From: Merzomyia westermanni
Lineage: Eukaryota > Arthropoda > Insecta > Diptera > Tephritidae
Length of the DNA: 64,000 bases
NCBI GenBank assembly: GCA_949987695.1
Contig: OX465289.1
Location: forward strand, 176,611,532 to 176,675,531
Direction: 5' to 3'
Shown: positions 58,792 to 64,000 of the stretch, piece after piece
How positions within the stretch are numbered: position 1 is the first letter of the stretch
How the letters are laid out: each line of letters starts with the position of its first letter
Translations under genes and position numbers: made by a program
The notes under the pieces: model-generated
Told to the model about the DNA's origin: nothing
The model's database searches: none
What the model saw: the letters and a program-made list of their open reading frames with translations, nothing else

Positions 58792-59371
58792 TATATATAG
58801 CTCCGATCTTGCTGACTTTTTTACGAAATCTTTTACCATCTATAAGCAAATATATCACCAAGTTTCAAGTTTTAATATTTCAAAATGAGGGAAAAATGAC
58901 CATAATCCTCTTATCTGAACGATCGGTTGTATGGGATATATACTATATATAGCTCCGATCTTGCTGACTTTTTTACGAAATCTTTTACCATCTATAAGCA
59001 AATATCTCACCAAGTTCCAAGTTTTAATATTTAAAAATTAAGGAGAAATGGCCATAATCCTCTTATCTGAACGATCGGTTGTATGGGATATATACTATAT
59101 ATAGCTCCGATCTTGCTGACTTTTTTACGAAATCTTTTACCATCTATAAGCAAATATCTCACCAAGTTTCAAGTTTTAATATTTCAAAATGAGGGAGAAA
59201 TGGCCATAATCCTCTTATCTGAACGATCGGTTGTATGTGATAATATACTATATATAGCTCCGATCTTTTTGACTTTTTTTACGAAATCTTTTACCATCTA
59301 TAAGCAAATATCTCACCAAGTTTCAAGTTTTAATAATTCAAAATGAGGGAGAAATGGCCATAATCCTCTTA

Positions 59372-59571
59372 NNNNNNNNNNNNNNNNNNNNNNNNNNNNN
59401 NNNNNNNNNNNNNNNNNNNNNNNNNNNNNNNNNNNNNNNNNNNNNNNNNNNNNNNNNNNNNNNNNNNNNNNNNNNNNNNNNNNNNNNNNNNNNNNNNNNN
59501 NNNNNNNNNNNNNNNNNNNNNNNNNNNNNNNNNNNNNNNNNNNNNNNNNNNNNNNNNNNNNNNNNNNNNNN
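59372..59571. other. Assembly gap, 200 N
   Basis: Exactly 200 unknown bases, a typical placeholder length. The 152-bp satellite lies on the left and the purine satellite on the right, so true size and adjacency are unknown. Confidence 0.98.
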
Positions 59572-62500
59572 AATGAAAGGCAGGAAGAAAAAGGAAAGAA
59601 AGAAAAGGAAAGGAATGGAAAGCAAAGGGAAGGAAAGGAAAGGAAAGGAAGGGAAAGAAAAGTAAAGGAAAGGAAAGAAAGGAAAAGAAAAGGAAAGTAA
59701 AGGAAAGGCAGGAAAGAAAAGGCATTGAATGGAAAGAAAAGCAAAGGCAAGGAAAGGAAAGAAAGGGAAAGGAAAGTAAAGGAAAATAAAGGCACGACAG
59801 AAAAGGAAATGAAAGGAAAAGAAAGAAAAGTAAAGGAAAGGAAAGAAAAGGAAAGAAAAAAAAGAAACGAAAAGAAAATAAAAGAAAAGAAAATAAAAGA
59901 AAAGAAAAGAAAAGAAAAGAAAAGAAAAGAAAAGAAAAGAAAAGAAAAGAAAAGAAAAGAAAAGATAAGAAAAGAAAAGAAAAGAAAAGAAAAGAAAAGA
60001 AAAGAAAAGGAAAGAAAAGAAAAGAAAAGAAAGAAAAGAAAAGAAAAGAAAAAGAAAAGAAAAGAAAAGAAAAGATAAGAAAAGAAAAGAAAGAAAAGAA
60101 AAGAAAAGAAAAGAAAAGAAAAGAAAAGAAAAGAAAAGAAAAGAAAAGAAAAGAAAAGAAAAGAAAAGAAAAGAAAAGAAAAGAAAAGAAGAGAAAAGAA
60201 AAGAAAAATGAAAAGCAAGGGAAAGGAAAGGAAGGGTAAAAAAAGTAAAGGGAAAGGAAGGTAATGGAAAAGAAAGGAAAGGTAAGAAGAGGAAAGAAAA
60301 ATTAAGGAGAGGAAGGAAAAGGAAAGAAAAAGAAAGGAAAAGGAAAGAAAGGAAAGGAAAACAAGAGAGGAAGGGAATATAGAAAAGAAAGGGAATTAAA
60401 AGAAAAGTAAGGAAGGAAGGGAAGGGGAGAGAAAGGGTAGGGAAAGGAAAGGAAATGAAAGGAAGAGAAAATAAATAAAAGGTAAGAAACGGAGAGAAAA
60501 GAATAAAATAAATGATTATCTATAAAGAGTATTCAACACCGGAGGTTTTTTTGTTTTTGTATTTGTGGTAGGGTGTGTGTGAATGAAATAAAATAGAATA
60601 AAACAAGTTTATTAAAAGAAAGTGAAGAAAAGGAAGGAAAAGGAGAGGACGGAAAGGAAAGGAAAGGAAAGGGAAGTAAAAGAAAGGTAAGAAAGGGAAG
60701 GGGAGAGAAAGGAAAGGAAAGGAAACGAAAATAAAGAAAAGGTAAGAAACGGAGAGAAAAGAATAAAATAAATTATTATCTATAAAGAGTATTCAACACC
60801 GGAGTTTGGTTTGTTTTTGTATTTGTGGTAGGGTGTGTGTGAATGAAATAAAATAGAATAAAACAAGTTTATTAAAAGAAAGTGAAGGAAAGGAAAGGAA
60901 GGGAGTGGAAAGTAGAGGTAAGAAAGGGATAGAAAGGAAAGGAATTAAAAAGAAGGGAAATGAAAGGAAACGAAACTAATTGAAAGGAAGGGAATGGAAA
61001 GGAAATGAATGGTAAGCAAAGGCAAAGTAAGAAAAGAAAAGAAGAGAAAGGAAAAGAAAAGAAAATATAAAAAAGGAAGGGAAGGGAAAGGAAAGGAAAG
61101 GTAAGAAGAGGAATGGAAAAGGAAAGGAAAGGAAGGGAAAGAAAAGTAAGGGGAAAGGAAGGGAATGAAAAGAAAAGCAAATGAGCGAAAAAGGACCGGA
61201 AATCAAAGAAAAGGAAAGGTAAGAAGAGGAAAGGAACAGATAGAAAGGAAAGGGCAAGAAAGGAAAGGAAAAGAAAGGAAAGGAAAGAAAAGGAAATGAA
61301 AGAAAAGGAAAAGAAAAGGAAGGAAAAGGAAAGGAATTGAAACGAAGGGAAATGAAAGGAAAGGAAACTAATTGAAAGGAAGGGAATGGAAAGGAAAGGA
61401 AATGAATGGTAAGCAAAGGCAAAGTAAGAAAAGAAACGAAGGGAAAGGAAAAGAAAAGAAACGAAAAGAAAAGAAAAGAAAAGAAAAGAAAAGAAAAGAA
61501 AAGAAAAGAAAAGAAAAGAAAAGAAAAGAAAAGAAAAGAAAAGAAAAGAAAAGAAAAGAAAAGAAAAGAAAAGGAAAGAAAAGAAAAAAAAAGAAAATAA
61601 AAGAAAAGAAAAGAAAAAAAAAGAAAAGGTAAGAAAGAAAGGAAGGGAAAGGAAAGAAAAGGAAAGGACGGGAATTGAAAGGAAAAGGACAGGAAAGCAA
61701 AGAAAAGGAAAGGTTGGAAGAGGAAAGGAAAAGAAAGGAAAGGAAAGGAAAGAAAAGGAAAGTAAAAGAAAAAAGAAAAAAATGGAAGGGAAAGAAAAGG
61801 AAAGGAAGGTAATGGAAAGGAAAGTAAAAGAAAGGAAAGGAAAGGCAAGGTAAGAAAAGAAAAGGAAAAGAAGGAAAAGACAAGAAAGGGAAAGGAAAAA
61901 AGGAAAGAAAAGGAAAGGAAGGGAATGAAAAGGAAATGAAAGAAAAGGAAAGGAAAAGAAAAAAAATGTAAGGGAAGGAAAAGGAAAGGAAGGCAATGGA
62001 AAGGAAAGTAAAGGAAAGGTAAGGAAAGGCAAGGTAAGAAAAGAAAAAGAAGTTAAAGGAAAGGCAGGAAAGAAAAAGGAAAGGAAAGAAAAGGAAAGGA
62101 AGGAAAGGGAAGGAAAGGAAAGTAAAGGAAAGGTAAGGAAAGGCAAGGTAAGAAAAGAAAAAGAAGTTAAAGGAAAGGCAGGAAAGAAAAAGGAAAGGAA
62201 AGAAAAGGAAAGGAAGGAAAGGGAAGGAAAGGAAAGGAAAGGAAAGGAAAGGAAAGGAAGGGAAAGAAAAGTAAAGGAAAGGAAAGAAAGGAAAAGAAAA
62301 GGAAAGTAAAGGAAAGGCAGGAAAGAAAAGGAATTGAATGGAAAGGAAAGCAAAGGCAAGGAAAGGAAAGGAAGGGAAAGGAAAGAAAAGGAAAGGAAAG
62401 TAAAGGAAAAGAAAGGCAGGACAGAAAAGGAAATGAAAGGAAAAGAAAGGAAAGAAAAGTAAAGGAAAGGAATGAAAAGGAAAGGAAAGTAAAGTAACGG

Positions 62501-62935
62501 GAAAGGAAGGGAATGGAAAGCAAAGAAAAGGAAAGGTAAAAAGAGGAAAGAAAAATTAAGGAAAGGAAGGAAAAGGAAAGGAAAGGAAAGAAAAAGAAAG
62601 GAAAGAAAGGAAAGGAAAGGGAAGGAAGGGAAGGGAAGGGAAGGGAAAAGAAAGGAAAGGGGAGGAGAGAGAAAGGAAAGGAAAGGAAGGGAAAAAAATG
62701 TAAAGGGAAAGGAGGGGAATGGAAAGGAAAGGAAAAGGACAGGAAAGCAAAGAAAAGGAATGGAAAGGAGAGGAAAGGAGAGGAAAGGAAGGGAAGGGAA
62801 TGGAAAAGAAAGGAGAGGGAATTAAAATAAACGTAAGAAAGGGAAGGAGAGAGAAAAGAAAGGAAAGGAAATGGAAGGAAAGGAAATGAAACGAAGGGAA
62901 AATAAATAAAAGGTAAGAAAAGGAAAAAAAAACAA
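59572..62935. repeat. GGAAA/GAAAA purine-rich satellite
   Basis: About 3.4 kb, almost purely A and G on the + strand, built from GGAAA and GAAAA pentamers. Nearly pure AAAAG runs lie at 59,880-60,205 and 61,458-61,620. Longer duplications are embedded: a 260-bp unit starts at 60,481 and 60,741 and carries a non-purine island (CTATAAAGAGTATTCAACAC). Another block with AACTAATTGAAAGGAAGGGA recurs near 60,974 and 61,366, and one with AAGAAGTTAAAGGAAAGGC near 62,048 and 62,164. The long F/L/S/P frames on the minus strand and K/E/R frames on the plus strand are artefacts of composition. Confidence 0.95.
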
Positions 62936-63660
62936 TAAAATAAATTTAAAATGAAGTTTTGTGGTTGAATTGCAACCACTGGGCGATCTCTAGTCAGTTA
63001 AAACTTGCAAGCAAAACAGCTGTTAGTTTTATACGTAGTAGTGCTACGCACACAAGCTATATTAACTTCATGCGCTTAACTGTAAAATGTAACGGCATAG
63101 ACAGATCGACATAGATATTGACTTATATATCAAAATGTTCAGGAGGAAAAGAGAAATTGATTAAGCCATGTTCGTCCGTCCGTCCATGCATCTGTTAACA
63201 CGATAACTTGAGTACAGGTTCTTGGTATGCAATTTCCCTGGCACTCATCTCCGAGCGCTCTTTAAAATGGGAGAAATCGGATGATAGCCACGCCCATTTT
63301 TTATACATAGAATATTTTCGAAAATACAAAAAAAGTGATTATTCAGTACATAATACACTTATAAGGATAAAATTTGGTGTATATATTAACGTTAAGGCAG
63401 AAAATAAATTTTTCAAGAAATTTTTTTAAATGGTAAGGGGACCGCCCACTTTTGATTAAGTCTAATTTAGAAATAATATTAATGATAAATCAAAAACCGT
63501 TTAAGATATCGAAACGAAATTCAGCACACATATTTATATTAATACAGGGTATGTTCCGGAAAGTGGGCGAAATCGGTTAAGCCCCACTCCCACTTTTAAA
63601 CGAAAGATTTTGAAAAGGATCATAGGTATATTTAATAGGCAATAACTTTGCGTACAATAG
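62936..63660 (+). repeat. CACGCCCAT-type dispersed repeat
   Basis: Contains 'gtccgtccgtccatgcatct', 'cgataacttgagtacagg', GATAGCCACGCCCATTTTTT, ACCGCCCACTTTTGATTAAG and GTTAAGCCCCACTCCCACTT, phrases of the same repeat group as 2,100 and 7,380. No coding frame supported. Confidence 0.45.
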
Positions 63661-63744
63661 CTTTATATCATTTCTATTTCACTTTCAAAGTGGACGTGAA
63701 CGAAGAAAGTCGAAAAATATCTTCTTTCTTCTTTAAATGGTCAT

Positions 63745-64000
63745 CTAACCGCCTGGGCGATTTTGACCGTCCAACATAGCTCGCCAGTCTTTTCTTCGTT
63801 GCGGCAACTGGCGCCAATTGGAAACACCGCGGGATCGCAAATCGGTCTCCACTTGGTCCTTCCATCGGAGTGGTGGTCTCCCTCGTCCTCTGCTTCCACC
63901 GGCGGGTGCCGATAAAAATACCTTCTGGGCTGGAGCATCTTCGCTCATTCGCACTACGTGGCCTAGCCAGCGAAGCCGCTGTGTTTTAATTCGCTGAACT
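63745..64000 (-). CDS. LINE polyprotein C-terminal end, cut by the window edge
   Basis: An open minus-strand frame enters from the right edge and ends at TAG (63,745-63,747). It reads VQRIKTQRLRWLGHVVRM, then SEDAPAQKVFLSAP, GRGRPPLRWKDQVETDLRS and NWRQLPQRRKDWRAMLDG. This LRWLGHV...RGRP..RW tail is well known at the C-terminus of insect non-LTR retrotransposon reverse transcriptases, after the RT thumb; its role there is unclear. About 85 residues are visible with no stop. The RT core would lie beyond position 64,000. It could be an intact element or a 5'-truncated copy. Confidence 0.8.
   Translation of the reverse strand, partial: VQRIKTQRLRWLGHVVRMSEDAPAQKVFLSAPAGGSRGRGRPPLRWKDQVETDLRSRGVSNWRQLPQRRKDWRAMLDGQNRPGG

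Larger units (their letters stand above)
56702..59371 (+). repeat. 152-bp satellite inside a Helentron/DINE-like repeat
   Basis: The head at 56,702-56,760 (AACAAGTAAGGACGG, TCTTCGGCTGTGCCGAAGG, TTTATACCTTTCATGAATAC) matches 17,042-17,105. From about 56,900 a unit repeats. GAACGATCGG occurs at 56,919, 57,071, 57,223, 57,375, 57,527, 57,679, 57,843, 57,995 and, after a mariner insertion, at 58,917, 59,069 and 59,221. The step is 152 bp except one of 164 caused by a 12-bp internal duplication. Each unit contains GGTTGTATGGGATATATACT, GCTCCGATCTTGCTGAC and ATCTCACCAAGTTTCAAG, which correspond to the single core of the 17-kb repeat. The array runs into an assembly gap. Confidence 0.9.

Noticed and set aside
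60872..62359. 495-codon minus-strand frame and several similar ones in 59.3-63 kb
   Set aside because: The residues are almost only F, L, S and P (or K, E, R, G on the other strand), the direct result of a purine-only repeat. No start context or domain.

Overview
The window is eukaryotic, AT-rich and dominated by repeats. The elements in it (two families of Tc1/mariner transposons, several non-LTR retrotransposon remnants, a tRNA-like SINE, Helentron/DINE-like dispersed repeats, a 17.6-like solo LTR) point to a higher fly. The SINE body, with its conserved block around GGTCGCCC and TTTCTGCCATG, reminds me of repeats common in tephritid fruit flies; that placement is inference from memory. No complete host gene can be supported. 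The only non-transposon coding candidate is a short exon-like ORF at 12,269-12,486.

Layout. 0.6-8 kb: dispersed fly repeats, a solo LTR (2,282-2,532), and a fold-back element (3,325-5,019) whose loop holds an apparently intact DD41D Tc1/mariner transposon (3,492-4,803). 8-16 kb: a 5'-truncated LINE reverse transcriptase, a degenerate ~90-bp tandem array, the exon-like ORF and an R1-type LINE relic. 16.5-22 kb: a TTCGAA-rich decayed array interrupted by a dispersed repeat, a DD34D mariner deletion derivative and a GC-richer block with a 233-codon ORF. 22-34 kb: unassigned DNA, a second mariner derivative almost identical to the first, two arrays of a ~140-bp repeat (one split by a SINE with target-site duplication), and retroposon tails ending in (AAC)n. 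34-50 kb: several MITE-like inverted-repeat elements, GTTGCCAC repeats and two more SINE copies.

50-64 kb is the most structured part: a 114-bp (38-codon) tandem array, a nearly full-length but broken LINE with a zinc-binding N-terminus, another LINE fragment, a 152-bp satellite that seems to have grown from the core of a Helentron/DINE-like repeat and contains a third mariner copy, a 200-N assembly gap, about 3.4 kb of GGAAA/GAAAA purine satellite, and at the right edge the C-terminal end of another LINE.

No cooperating gene system is visible. The story is nested transposition, cross-mobilisation of non-autonomous elements and tandem-repeat growth. All family assignments come from motifs read by eye; no database search was possible.
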